Source: Blastomussa wellsi
Taxonomy: Eukaryota > Cnidaria > Anthozoa > Scleractinia > Plerogyridae
DNA: 64,000 nt
Assembly: GCA_947652115.1 (NCBI GenBank)
Contig: OX393568.1
Location: 17,768,522 to 17,832,521 of the forward strand
Direction of reading: 5' to 3'
Shown: in pieces, positions 1-12,311 of the stretch
Position numbering within the stretch: position 1 is the stretch's first letter
Layout: every line of letters begins with the position of its first letter
Position numbers and translations under genes: made by a program
Notes under the pieces: generated by a model
Databases searched by the model: none
The model's input: the letters and a program-made list of their open reading frames with translations, nothing else
Told to the model about the DNA's origin: nothing

Positions 1-383
1 AACTGGAGAGAATGGGAAGACGCATATAAGCCTTGCAGGAGGTAAACACCAGAGGAGAGATGGGAAGGTCCCGCCTTCCTAGTGGCCCTAATGTCCGAAC
101 CAGAGCTGAAGCTCTGTAATGGCGAATCCAGACCTTGAGTTAAGGGGGGAGAGGGGGGTGGGAGAGGTTTAAAAAAACTAGGTGGGGTGTCATGTGCGAC
201 GCCGCGTGGACAATTACCAAAAATAAGGAGGGGGCCCTCTCCTAGATCCGCGCTGAACTGTCACTATTTAACTGCACATATTCGCTTCAATGATCCCCCC
301 TCCGAAGCGTCAGTCAGCAAAGAACTGAACTACTAAATAATCTCAAAAGGAGGGAAGAGTACATTTTGACAATAAAGCCTTAC

Positions 384-3300
384 CTGTAGTGTGGGAGTCT
401 GCCAGGAGAAGACTTCAGTTCTGTGTTGCTGAGTTGTTCAAGGACGTACGTAGTGTTAACAGGACACAAGTGAGTTTTACTGTACGAGTATGAATCACCG
501 CAAGGAACCTCGCGAGGGAGACCTGACGTGTGGGACAAAATTTGCCTGTGGGAAGGTAGAGAAGGGCATAAATTATACAAAGATCTTTACACGACTATTA
601 GAAACAAATATTGTAATGATGTGTAGTATATATGAAATAATTTATATTTGAACCGGTACGCTTCGCGCAATGATGAGCAAATGCTTACATGCAAAAAGCT
701 TATAAAAGTAGCGGACTAAAACATTAAAATCAAATCGTCAGTTCCAGCTCAATGATCTGAACGTTTTGTTGACCACCCTCCCCCTCACCGACCGCCCCCT
801 CCCAAACCTATACTTCCGCTCTCTTCCTTCTATGTATCTTCCTCAATATCCCCACACAAATAAATTCTTATTTGTTTCTTGAGGTTTGCGTAATTGTTTT
901 TTCTTCGCTACCTGTTGGGTATTCTTCCTTCTCTCCGTTTGATTTTTTTTCTTGATCAATTTCTTTTATTTGCACTTTTGTTTATTCTTTGTTTAGCTAT
1001 TTGACGTTTACTTTGCTCCGTTAAGTGTGAAAAGGCCTTCCAGCAGCGGCCTCTTACATTGCTATCTCACCTTATTGTTATTTTCTGCTGATTAAAAGGA
1101 TTCCTCACTCGAAATCTTGGCTCGTACTGCTCCAAAGGATCATCTAAACAGTCTATTCTTCCATTTTCCAGAAGTTTGAACACAAATATGGCCTGCACAA
1201 GATAACCATTTATAATTGTTAGTGCATAAAACTAACCTTACCTGTTAATTAGAAATTCACACTTAGAGAAAATAACCTGCTGAAAAGATTTCAACAGCAA
1301 CTTTATGAATAAAGTGTATACATATATAAAGGAAAGAACAGAATGTTCCTAGCATAGCACGAGAACGTAATTTTTACATTTTACTTCACGCTTTCATAAC
1401 TCTTGAAGAAGTGAAGCGTCATGGCGAAAAAACAAACAGTACAATTTCAATCCAATCTGCGCTATCGCCAGATATGCAACGATTTCCAGTTAACAACATC
1501 ACTCATTCGTGGATCGAAAAATGAAGAATCGTTGGCGTTGCTCAGGACGTGTAATAAGCTAGAAAACGTACGTAACTTACTGTAAATATTTTAGTAATGC
1601 TTGCAACTCGAAACACAGTTTCCTTATCAGGGGCGTCTCCCTGGTGCTTTTTGTCTTTGACGCCGTAGTTTTTACTCCACACTACTCTATCTTGATAAAC
1701 GACATTGCCAGTCATTCCTACCTGTAGATACCAAAGATAACGGTAAGAACAGTTATCGTACATGCCAATAAAGCAATATAAACCACATAGAAGTATATTT
1801 ATCATTGGTTACGTAGCCTCATGTTTAGGGTGTTATTAAAGTAACATGTTAATTGGTGGGGCGGTATATATCTATTTATTAAAAACTAGCTATGGTATAT
1901 TGCATTTCCTAAGTTTTGATTGGTTTAGAAGCAATGGTATACGAGCTTATATACCATTGACCTACAAATAAGGAATGTGTACGCGTAAAAGAATGCATTT
2001 TTCGCAATGTTTGTACAATATTGGGCCTTTTTAATGAAACAATTATTCCACTCGAGCTTGTTGGATATGGGATGGTTATAGCCACCTCGGCGCGTAATCT
2101 ACCATCTCATATCCAACGCGCGCTCGTGGAATAATTGTTAAATATTCTGTTGTCTTTCTTTATATTCATTCGAGTCATATGGTCGCACCTTCGCCTTTAA
2201 AACCAAATGCCCAGAAACTAAGGTCGATAAGTGTGCTTCGAGTATGTTTTGTACATGTATTGACATTATACTTGCAGTTTAATTTGTTACAAACTACTTT
2301 TACTTCACTTAATTCCGTTCGTTATATTTCTTATTTTTGTTATTTTGCACAGATATTGGTTGTAATTTTTATAAAAAGGAAGACACATTTGAAACTAAAT
2401 TTATAAGACGTGTTTCGAACGTTCAACGACCATCTTCACTTGAAAGTAGAGTTATCTTTGAAGTTACATTTGAATTTATAATAACTGTTAAACAGTGACA
2501 AATAACAAGCGTGAAATAAAATTAGGAATCTCACAAATTCACCGTACAGGTAAAAAAATGATTTGATGTTTCTTTTTTAAATTTAATATTACTTACGAGA
2601 CCCTTTTCACCTTCAAAGGCATTGAAGATGATATCTGCTTGAAAAAGAGAACGTTGCGCTTCGTTAGGCAGCCGCCAGGGCGGTTGAACCTTCTCTATCA
2701 TAATAGGACATGGGGACGATTTGAAAGTCAAATAATTCTGGAATGAAAACAGAACAACAATATGAATAAAGTGAGAGTAAAGGTCAGTTCCAATACGATT
2801 ATTAAAGTGCCTATGAAATGAAAACACGACCTATTGAAAAACAAGCTTATTTGAAAGGCCTTTAAAAATGAAGAAGAATGGCATTTTGCTTTTTGTGATA
2901 TCTCCTCTCATTCCAGAGATATTCAAAATTTTGAAATTATGCAAATTAGGTACTGATGACGTCATAAGGTGTGATCGTATGGGTGTAAAAACCCAAAATA
3001 TAGCATATCTCTGCAAGTAATGATGCAATGAAATTAAAACTTGGTGAGCATGTTATAGTTTAAGAAATACATCAGATGGTGCGTATTTCGGTGTTGCTAC
3101 GGCAACACATCTGGTCCGAGATCTCTAATATACAGGAATGGATATTCCTGTATTTGATCTTGAGCAAACATCGTCCACTTCCTAAAGGTCAATTAGGAGA
3201 GCTAGTGCAATATGAGCATTGTGTATGCTTTAAATTAGATCAGTCATTTGCCCTATACAGTCACAAACACGTAATATTTGATTTAAAGAGGAAAGAGACT

Positions 3301-5860
3301 GGAACCAAGATTGCTGCCATAGCAACATCAAAATATGTATCAAGAGGTGTATTTCTTAGGGTGCAATGTGCTTGCAAAGTTCCAATTGCATTGTGCCATT
3401 ACGCACTTGCAGAGATATGCCCTATCTTGTGTTTTTACAACTACACTATCACACCTTGTGACGTCATCAGTACCTAATTTGCATAATATAAAAATCTTGA
3501 ATATCTCTGGAACTAGAGGAGATATCACAAAACGGAAAACGCCATTTTTCATCATTTTTTAAGACCTTTCAAATAAGCTTATTTTTCAATAGCTCATTTT
3601 TCATTTCATAGCAAGGGCGTTATAATTACTAATTTAGAAAGGCACACAGCACTTTTCCTTAATAGCGAAAAAATTTGCCAAACATCGCCTGGTTTTGCAT
3701 ATTAAATAAGTATAAATCCAATTTCCGCCTAAAAGCTGAAATATATAGTAACATCCTCTTTAGATATTATCTTACATTTCTTCTGGTAATAGCCTGCGAG
3801 CAGGCTCCGGCTAGACGGAGGTGTGTCGAGGGTCTAAATGTTTGGCCGAAAAATGGCCAAACATTTAGCCGTTAGGCGTAAAAATGAAAGAATTTTAATT
3901 ACCGTTAGCCGTAAAATCTAAATTACCGTTAGCCGTAAAATCTAAATACAAAAGTAAAGGCCTCGAAAACTTTTTTGAGTCTGATGTGTTGTGCGTTTAT
4001 GTGTTCTGGTAGCGAGAAAAGCCGATTATTTTCCTTTAAGTAATTTAAACTCTATCTTATTTTGGTATTCTTAATATTTTCCACCTCAGTAAAATCATTA
4101 TATAGTTCAATGGGAGTGTACACACACAAAAAAAACAATTTTATCATTTTATCTTAAAATGGTCCAAAGACTTTCAGTATGTTTTACAACTGATGGAAAT
4201 TAACATTTAACATAGCAATTATTTTTTAACTTCTCCTGTTAACCGTAATGGAACAAAATTAATCGTTAGCCGTAAAAAACCCAAAAAGTTAACCGTTAAC
4301 CGTAAAAGCCACTACCCCATTGAGACCCTCTGTGTCGGGGGCGGTTGGGCATCGAATCCACCGTCCCCTACCCACCCCCGGAGCCTGTTCACAGGCTACC
4401 TGGTAAAAGTTCTGAGAAATTGGTGGTACAACAAACGTATTCCTTTGTTAGAGATTTTCCTTAATCTGAGTTTAGATGCTTCTCTGCTTACTCGTGCTAA
4501 ACGAACATAGAGAACACTTTTAAAGCGGTCTTTTTAGAGTCACCAAATAGACTAAATACTCTTGCTTGGGGTGTCCGTTATTCCTAATGCTTTTTTCTAA
4601 TATTTATTTAGAGAAATAAAAATGAATCGCCTTTCTCTTTCTTGGCTTTCGTCTTACCTCAGCCTTCAATGGATCGACAGTGGGGCTCTGCAGATAGGAG
4701 GAATAACAAAGCAGAATTAGCGATTTTTGCAAGATCTGTTTTCAATTGAGAGAGTGAATCAATTTGCATTTTGGCGCTGGCTGCATGTAATTGCTTCGCA
4801 TTGTGATTGGCCCACTGGCTATTTTGAAATTAGCTTTCGGTTTTGATTTCACGGTACTCAATTGAAAACAATTTGCATAAGGATAAGCGTAAGCAAAGCA
4901 CAAGAAACAAACGTTTAAACTGGAGTGACGCAATGTAAGAGCATACATACATTCAAGCCAAACTGGGAAATTTACTTTTTTCTAGTGCTTTCGTTTATGT
5001 TCTCGGCACTGTACCGTCCGCATAAACTGGCATAACGCAAGCACAATTTAACAAAGGCGCAATAACCAAAGCTTTAGGCACTGCCCCTATATATATCACC
5101 TTGTTCTTTTGTCGTATTGCTCGCGCGTTTGGTAATTAAAAACTGGTAAAGCCACACTGAAGCCACAAAGCCACACTGACGCTAAGATAGAAATTCAGCC
5201 CTCTTTTTTGCAAAAAGCCCGAACAAAATTCCAAGGTTACTTTAACAAAGAATTGTAGCACTGATTGTCGATTCCACCTCCAATTCTCAACTGATTTTTG
5301 ATTCAACCACTCTGATTTTCATTCCCGCTTTTTTTTTATTGCTCACGGGAACGACAGGACTAGCCAAACCTATCCTATCAGAGAGCAGCAGTTTCTAGCA
5401 AGAAACACCTCACAGAGACCGACTTTGCTGGCCTGGCAAATGGCAACCTCCCTTAGTTTATAACTTTAAACAGCCGGTCCTATCAAATGCATAATCACGA
5501 ATGAAGAAAGTCTGTGAAAGAAAATATAGTTTTACGTTGTTATTGTATTGCCGTCGGGAAGAAATTGATTGATTTGAGGTATTCAAAATATGATAATACT
5601 GTATTAACTGGATGGAAGTAAAAAATCAAGCTTGAAACCACTGTGCCGGGTACCTGTTCCGAAGCAGCAGGTCTTTTCTGTGCAATCTGCCATACAAAGA
5701 GAACAGTCATTGTCAGGAACCCCAGCGACACAAGTTCAAGGGCGAGTTTGAGCCGACCGATCGTCTTCGCTTCCCGACTGGAGGTAACATCGGGATAAGC
5801 GACGACACACTGCGACCCATCGGCCATCGACGTTTCATGGTCTTCTCTGGTAGCCGTCAT
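384..5860 (-). CDS. LACTBL1-like: Membrane-anchored serine beta-lactamase-like protein (LACTBL1-like), 5' part, 3' end off the window
   Basis: Five coding exons are joined on the minus strand: 5654-5860, 2597-2737, 1581-1721, 1071-1192 and 384-545. All have GT-AG borders and matching phases, and they encode the first 257 residues. Residues about 43-60 form one hydrophobic segment, so this is a probable signal-anchor protein with a short cytosolic N-terminus. Exon 3 holds the class C beta-lactamase/DD-peptidase nucleophile motif SITK (residues 157-160). It is followed by a helix ending in LDDPLEQY and then by LSHTSGLP, the usual order in penicillin-binding-protein-like serine hydrolases. The last exon ends at PHY plus a split codon, where the family's Y-x-N/S motif is expected; the C-terminal part lies beyond base 1. 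The start is the ATG at 5858-5860 (MTATRED). A non-coding stretch runs upstream to a splice acceptor at 5916-5917, so a 5' UTR intron is likely. Animal LACTB-like proteins are usually orphan hydrolases; the substrate is unknown. Confidence 0.87.
1862..2139. mobile_element. Foldback MITE with AACAATTATTCCAC palindromic end, copy A
   Basis: The segment 2038-2139 begins AACAATTATTCCAC and ends with its reverse complement GTGGAATAATTGTT. Inside are the near-complementary strings GTTGGATATGGGATGG and CCATCTCATATCCAAC. The adjoining 1862-2037 contains TGGTATATTGCATTTCC and other blocks that recur in inverted orientation at 27184-27345. Together they mark a roughly 280-bp dispersed element. It lies in the LACTBL1-like intron between exons 2 and 3. 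Confidence 0.75.
2806..3612. repeat. About 800-bp foldback element with long (~255-280 bp) inverted arms
   Basis: Positions 2806-3085 and 3340-3612 are inverted copies of one another at roughly 80% identity by eye. Both arms share CTATGAAATGAAAA, AAGCTTATTTGAAAGG, TGTGATATCTCCTCT, GCAAATTAGGTACTGATGAC and GCATATCTCTGCAAGT. A unique spacer of about 250 bp separates them. Short open frames inside are by-products of the arms; no transposase is seen. Confidence 0.85.
3790..4398. mobile_element. Non-autonomous element with hairpin-forming terminal inverted repeats
   Basis: The left end TAGCCTGCGAGCAGGCTCCG and the right end, read in reverse complement as TAGCCTGTGAACAGGCTCCG, are nearly identical. 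Each is itself a small hairpin (AGCCTG...CAGGCT). Just inside the left end is a second palindrome, AAATGTTTGGCC / GGCCAAACATTT (3836-3866). A 24-bp unit beginning TACCGTTAGCCGTAAAA occurs twice in tandem (about 3900-3946) and in diverged form near 4262-4310. Confidence 0.75.
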
Positions 5861-5915
5861 CAATTCCTCCTCACTTGTGTTCGTATCGCCGCGTTTTCCG
5901 ACTTTCTTGTTGTTC
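5861..5915 (-). other. 5' UTR part of LACTBL1-like coding exon 1
   Basis: Minus-strand sequence between a pyrimidine-rich CAG acceptor (5916-5917) and the first ATG. It contains no other ATG in frame and supports an upstream non-coding first exon that I cannot place. Confidence 0.5.
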
Positions 5916-6479
5916 CTGAAAGAAAAACACAGCGTATATTAGTGTTATGTTGGCGACCATATCATACGACGGTCGCGGTTAAGCTCGCTATTAAACACAA
6001 ATAACATTACACATTTGCGGAAAATTTTAAACCTTACTCTAAGTACGACTGCATTATTAACCAATGATGTTGATGAATCGACCAGCTACAATTCACTTCT
6101 TCTCCGGCGAGTGAGTCAATGAAAGTTATTTTATACCCGACACGTACAAATATTTACATGATAATCTGTATCAGGACCTCTCGAGCTTATTAAGTACACT
6201 CTTTTGTTTTCGTCACAAAGGAAAAAATCTGTAAGCACGTCAAACATGAACGCTTGTAAAATTATGAACAATGGCCGGGTTAAATGTCGTACGAGTCAAA
6301 CAAGGCAATATTTCTAATATTTCAATATTCGTGATAAATATGAATGCGACCGATAAATAAATCCTGGCAGGACTCCTGACGACGACGTGACATTTCCAGA
6401 AGGAATCATTTTGCCTGGATTTTTGAAAAATTAGTTTCTGGACTAGATAAATATTGCAGATTAATTTTTAATTAACAGC

Positions 6480-6575
6480 AGAAAAGGTTTTTGTGTGGAC
6501 CTTTGAATATTTGCATATTCATTTTGTACTGTTGAACACAAATTCTCCAAGTGGGAATATCCGCTTTAATAAACG

Positions 6576-6606
<31 letters not shown>
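6480..6606 (+). repeat. LINE-like 3' tail ending in (GTAT)n
   Basis: A stretch ending GGGAATATCCGCTTTAATAAA runs into about ten GTAT repeats. This resembles the 3' end of a 5'-truncated non-LTR retrotransposon with a microsatellite tail. The family is not identified. Confidence 0.5.
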
Positions 6607-6689
6607 CATAAATCATTTTCTTATTTGTAGTCATTTTAAGCTCGTTTTCCTTCCTCTGTCCAATAGGCCTCTTGCAACAAACGGTCACA

Positions 6690-6722
<33 letters not shown>

Positions 6723-7079
6723 TATTATTATTCCGCACTGGGACATCCAAACAAAGCGACCTCAGTCAGTCAAGCTTGACGTTTCTTTATAATTTGGTTT
6801 TATCAACTGGGTTGATAATGTGAATTGGCCACCGTTTCGAGTGTTAGCCCTTCGTCGGAGCGAATCAAGGAATTGTGGGTCGTGTGTTGTTTATATACAA
6901 AAAGATGGAGCTTCGCTATTGGTTGGTGCCTGGTAACGTGAAAACAACGGAATAAATTAGTTGAATGAAAAGCGTTCGTTGATACCGTGAGGATTAAGAG
7001 TGCCGATTTTGGATGTCCTAGTGCGGGAACAATCATGATTTAACAGAAGTCGGTGCAAGACTTGCTATTTCCTTAAAGT

Positions 7080-8420
7080 GTTTTTTCGGCCTACAAGGTT
7101 TTTATGTTTCTGGTATCATCATTTTGCATGAACAAGTATTCCATTTTTTTTTTTTTGGGGGGGGGGGAGGGGGGATTCCGCCACTTTTTAATTTTGCCAC
7201 ACAATTACCACGTTAGCCACGCCCAATGAAGATGACCGCGAGTTGCTACCAAAGAAGATTCTTGCTTGAATTGATTTTGGGGCGAAATAGCGACGAAATC
7301 GAAAAATTTGTTCAAAATAGTTTTCTACGTATTCTAGAGATTTCAAAACCAAAAAAATCGCTTTTGGTGTACAACTTATCTACACATGAACGGTGTGACA
7401 TATGGCACGTGCCATTGAAAAGCCATTCGTAAACAACCGCTTGATCAGCCCACTGCCGTCTCAGACAGGCGTTCTCCCTGGACACTCATTGGCCCACCTT
7501 GACTTCATCCCCTTAGAACTCATAAATTCACATAGAGACAGCTATTAGGTTAGAAATAACAAGTGACAATGATGTACTTATATTGCCATCATTTGATCTT
7601 TTGAACGATACTGATGTAAAACTGATGTACTGACCCGCCTCGAATAAGAAATAAATAAAAAGTGTATAAAAGTGTGTAATAGTAATAAAACTATATTCCT
7701 ATTTAATAATGTAATGATGATTCTTTCATTTGTAAGAAACTAGGTTATTTTGTATGTGAAGCTTTGCATTTGAAGTGTCTATATGGCCTACAGGGTTTTT
7801 ATGCTTTTGGTATCTTTATATTGCATAAGTAAGTATTTTTGGATTCCGCAACTTTTTTGCCCCAAAAAACGGAGCTTTAAACACCAAAACAGAGCTTTAA
7901 AGTCCCCGCGTTGGCCACGCCCAATGAAAACGACCGCCAGTTGCTATAGAGAACTATAAACGGCAGACTGATCCTGACGGCGAAAACGATGAAAAATAAA
8001 CAAGAAAGATAAAACAGCTAATATATTTAAACGAAAAAGAGGCCTGGTTCTAGAACGGGCCATGACGTCATGTCAGGAAGCATGAAATCTTCCTGCCAGT
8101 TCATTACACTGTTAATTCAGAAATGTAATAAATTGTAGGGGATTTCATCCGAATAATATGTCTGATAGATGTGTTGTTGTGAGGTGTTCAATTACTGCTG
8201 ACTCAGAAAAAGGAATTGCCTGAAGTGACGTCATTCATCACCAATCTTCGATTACGCGGTCAACTTCATTGGGCGTGGCCAAAGCGGGAAATTTAAAGTT
8301 CGATTTTGGGATGAAAAGTGACGGAATCTAAAAAAGTTGTTCAGAATAGTTTTCTACGTATTCTAGAGACACCAAAACCAAAATAATCCATTTTGGTCGT
8401 ATGGACACTTTAAGAGAAAC
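7080..8420. repeat. Cluster of three related repeat copies in both orientations
   Basis: The blocks 7087-7430, 7785-7970 and (inverted) 8245-8410 share GTTGGCCACGCCCAATGAA-like and TTTTCTACGTATTCTAGAGA strings. Copies 1 and 2 also share a GGCCTACA(A/G)GGTTTTTATG start. A poly-T/poly-G tract (7145-7175) sits inside copy 1. Probably diverged copies of one non-autonomous element. Confidence 0.6.
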
Positions 8421-8683
8421 TTGTGATCCTATTTAATTCAATGTGATTAGTGATACCGTAATCATTTATATTTAAGTAATTGCAGTGATTTTACATATTG
8501 TTATTTTAGGTAATACCATCTATATATGGGAATACCAATAAATTGTTGTTATTGTTGCCTACTTACCTGAGGGAACACACAACAACCAGCTGGCTGGCAT
8601 TCGCAAAGCAAGAAAAGCACACTTGATCTCCAAAGGAAAGACACTGGAACCTAATGGCAAATAAGGAAGTAACGAAACTTAAC

Positions 8684-8700
8684 TGATGATGATGATGATA
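8684..8700 (+). repeat. (GAT)n microsatellite
   Basis: A short run of GAT/ATG triplets follows a LINE-like stretch ending ACCAATAAATTGTTG. Confidence 0.6.
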
Positions 8701-9018
8701 TTTATAGTGTATATTCTTTTACATGCAATTTGTTTTCTGCCGTTTCTTTGTTTACGTTTATATAGCCAGCCTATCGCGTGTCAGTATTTTATTCTATTCT
8801 AACCGTTTGTATAGCTATAGAGCTGTAGTCAGGCAAAAGTTGTGAGCTCCGAAGGTGCTAGCCACTTGGGGGTACACGGGCTTCCTCTAAGCCCCGCAAC
8901 GCACCTTCAGTGCGCTTTCAGAAAAGCTCCCTGGAGACTTGGCTGCCCAAAAAATCTAAAAGCATTGAACACTGTTCTGTACATTATCTTTCATGAGGTA
9001 TTTCTTCAGATAAATCAA

Positions 9019-9058
9019 TTACGTTCAACTGGGGAATATTTTCCCAACTGAACGTAAA
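9019..9058. repeat. Short perfect-ended hairpin
   Basis: TTACGTTCA...TGGGGAATA is followed directly by its near-complement ending TGAACGTAA. It forms a stem of about 17 bp with a minimal loop. Confidence 0.6.
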
Positions 9059-9979
9059 TCGTTTTCATTTTGGGTAACTGAAACCATAATGATGTACTCT
9101 CTTTTTGTAATGTCCCATAATTTTCGGACGGTTATTTTGTTCGCTAAAATTTTCGTTCCTCGTAATAATTCTAAAACTGCTGCTAAAAATGTAGGTGAGC
9201 ATTAATCACCTCTGATGCTCACATGACCGAGCATGCACCCCTGTCTGTTTTTAGGTCTGCCAGAGCGTACAATTTTCACCCCTAACGTTTTCGGATGAAT
9301 AGAGGTTTTTCGCATTGTTACGGTATAAATAGCTTGCCAAATTTTAACGGTTATACTTTTGAAAATGTATTTTGACTAGCATACGAAACGTCAAGTTCAT
9401 AAAATGCACCGCTGTTTGTGTAATATTTTTTAACGAAGAATAAACTGTCCCTAAAATTTTCTAGTGAAAATATGGCTTATCCATGTCCTTGAACTTTCGA
9501 CAAGACCCATCGGGATAACTAAAACTTTCCGATGAGACAAAAAAAGGACCCTAGAATTAGAACTTTCGAAAAGACCAAAGTTGCCGAACAGATAAATATT
9601 TTTTAGGACCTGAGCTTCAAATTAACTAAACAGGCTTCTAGAATTGAAATTCGTTTTAGACACCCCTGACGTGTAGTTGGGTGCCCCTGACACAAAACTA
9701 TAGTTTGATCCAAAACTGAGTCATTAAGGCATGCTGAATACCAGTGCGATTTTGTACACAATTTATTCATAGCTGGAACCCCGAAGTTGTTGCTGTCCAA
9801 TAAGAACGGGTGTACGTCATTGGCAAGCATCGGCTGGATGCAATAACGCCAACTTGATAACATTCAACATCACTTAGCAAGGAAGTCATGAAGGCTTACA
9901 CATATTTATTTGCAGTTTCTTATTTGTGAATGATCTATTACTGTCTGGAGAGAGCGAAGAGCATGATCACAGGTTAATG

Positions 9980-10520
9980 GTTAAACACTTGTGAGTAATA
10001 ATTATGGTTTTCACCTTTTTACAAACAGTTTCAAAACGTTCGAGGTCAATTTGCCAATAAACGCGTTTTTGGCAAAGGATTTAATTACATCATGACGAAA
10101 AAGATATACCAGGGACGTTTATGCAATTTACATGAGAAAGCACAGTTAAGGTGTGCAATCCCGAATCTGCAAAAGAATTTTTCAATCATTATTTGTGAGT
10201 TTGTTACACACACACAAAAAAACGCGCCATGCGGAAAATCAGAGCTTCATCGAAAATGAAAACACATGAAAGTCATTCATTCCTAAAATGTTTCGAAACG
10301 ATTGTTAAACACTTGTGAGCAATGAATATGTTTTCGCCTTTTTACAAACAGTTTCAATAACGTTCGAGGTCAATTTGCAAACAAACGCGTTTTTGGCAAA
10401 GGACTTCAATCATGACGAAAAATGTACGAGGGACGTTTATGCAATTTACACGAGAAAGCACAATTAAGGTGTGCAACCCCGAGGCTGCAAAAGAATTAAA
10501 ATGTTTCGAAACGATTGTCC
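9980..10520 (+). repeat. Direct duplication of a ~200-bp unit
   Basis: Positions 9980-10178 and 10304-10497 are the same sequence with scattered differences. Both contain CACTTGTGAG, CGTTCGAGGTCAATTTGC, AAACGCGTTTTTGGCAAAGG, CATGACGAAAAA and GGGACGTTTATGCAATTTAC. The linker AAAATGTTTCGAAACGATTG occurs before the second copy (about 10286) and after it (about 10499), so the array may be a partial third unit. A 66-residue open frame in copy 2 is not preserved in copy 1. Confidence 0.8.
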
Positions 10521-10966
10521 TCGAACGAGTTCAGAGCGCATTTCGTACTGATCAACAACTGGTTTCCCTTACCGCATTGATACATTGCCAAGAGAGTATA
10601 AACTTTATATAAATCTGACGTGACGTGCTAATATTCACGCTTCCAAGGAACCGTCAATAAATGTTTGCCTTCAGCATTGGCTTGGAGAAACGTTAATTTG
10701 AAATCAACTAGTGAATTCTTTCCTGTAACAGATCACATACAAGAGATCGAAACTTCAACGAGTTGAGGTCAGGACTTAAGAGGAAGTATTCGTTTAAAAT
10801 TTCATCGTTACGTTTACATCAATATCAGCGATGGAACAGTTTTGAATAATTTTATGTCAGAAGAGAACAATGTTAATTGCGTGTTTTACGATGCTGCCAA
10901 TAAAATCGCTAAATTAAACTTTAAGTATAGCAATTAGCTCAAATGCTTGTTGCGTGCTTGTTCTTA

Positions 10967-11136
10967 GGGCCTGATTACATGAGCCGGGCTTGTTTCAGTT
11001 TGCCGAGATCTCGGCACGTCTGTTAAACGCAACAAAAATCAGCTTCGCGATTACATGACAACCGGGCTAGCCCAGTTAGCCGACAAAGCAAACCAGCCCG
11101 GCTAACCGGGCCAGCCCGGCTCATGTAATCAGGCCC
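10967..11136. mobile_element. PIF/Harbinger-like MITE, 170 bp, perfect TIRs and TTA duplication
   Basis: The ends are perfect inverted repeats of about 24 bp, starting GGGCCTGATTACATGAGCCG. TTA directly flanks both sides (10964-10966 and 11137-11139). A GGGCC start with a TWA duplication is typical of PIF/Harbinger elements. No coding capacity. Confidence 0.8.
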
Positions 11137-11789
11137 TTAAACAATTTTGTTTAAGGCACGTACGTCGTCAAATTCGAATTGCTGAATAGGAGCACTAGCC
11201 GAAGATGTGCTATTTGTACAATACAAATACTTTTATCACCAAAGCTAAAATAAGTTATAATTTGTTCGTTTAGCCACATCACAGCATAACATACCTGTCT
11301 CACGCTACTATGTTCTCAGTATGTTATCTCGGCATGCGTTTATCCTCCGACACACGCTAAACAACGACTTTCTATTCTTTTGTACGAAGAAAGGAAGCGA
11401 ATTCGCCCATAGAAAGTGGCCATGCATATTAAATGATTTATTATAGCCTCGAGGAATGACGTCAAAGAACTAATTAGAATACTATAAGGTCTCCGTCTTG
11501 GCCGGCTTTGTAGCACTTAAGGTGGCTCGATCAGATTTTTGAGTGACGACACCTTTCAACTTTGAGCAGCTAGTGTACCGCCAAAGAGTATCCGACAGAA
11601 AGTCGATTGCTCCAAGTGCACTAGAAAAAGATCAAAGTTTCAGATGAAGTACGTTTTATCAAGATCGGCGTTACCATAGCAACGTAGTTACGTCATGTCC
11701 CACTTACTTTTCCGGCTAAGCGTTTGTGGTTCTAATTATACCTATCCTTTGTCTTGAAATTCCCTGCAATTGTACATTTTAATGCGTCA

Positions 11790-11950
11790 TGAATACGGAA
11801 TATGCGCCTTTTTTTATTTTTTTTTATTTTTTTTAGTTTTAGTCTCTTTTTATGTCTGTACAAACAAGCCCTCCATGGAAACCAGCTGAGTGTTGTTGGG
11901 GCTAGCGTGTTTCTTTTAATTAAATAAAGTATACCTACCTACCTACCTAA
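11790..11950 (+). repeat. LINE-like 3' tail ending in (TACC)n
   Basis: A T-rich stretch is followed by GTTTTAGTCTCTTTTTATG, AATTAAATAAAG and then TACC repeats (11932-11948). This fits the 3' end of a truncated non-LTR element. Confidence 0.5.
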
Positions 11951-12311
11951 GGATATTTCACATACGCGTAGCCTAACGTATTTTAGTGTTCTTCGATCGT
12001 GTCTATGTCAAGCTAAATGCTATAAATAATGCACCTATCAATATTAAGGACATTTTTTTTTGGGGGGGGGGTGGAGTTCGGGTATGGGGTAGAGATTTTG
12101 GCACTTTCTGAAAAATTGAGTTAAATTCCCCACCCCCAGGATGACATAATTGGTCGAAAAGTATCAAAATCCCCTACTAAACCACTACCCAAGATGGCGG
12201 CCATCTCAAAATTCCCGATCAAAATCCCCACCCAGGGGGCAAACCCTACAGTCAAAACCCAGACTTCAAAGATAAACCTTCGCCTAGTTATCAGTCTTAT
12301 ACATACACTTA

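Larger units (their letters stand above)
2738..5653 (-). other. First coding intron of LACTBL1-like gene (2.9 kb)
   Basis: Non-coding. It holds the long foldback element at 2806-3612 and the hairpin-ended element at 3790-4398. The rest (about 4.4-5.6 kb) is AT-rich with no recognisable exon. Confidence 0.7.

Noticed and set aside
5861..5863. Start codon of the LACTBL1-like protein at a TTG just upstream
   Set aside because: TTG is not a plausible start here. The ATG at 5858-5860 is in the same frame with no loss of conserved sequence.
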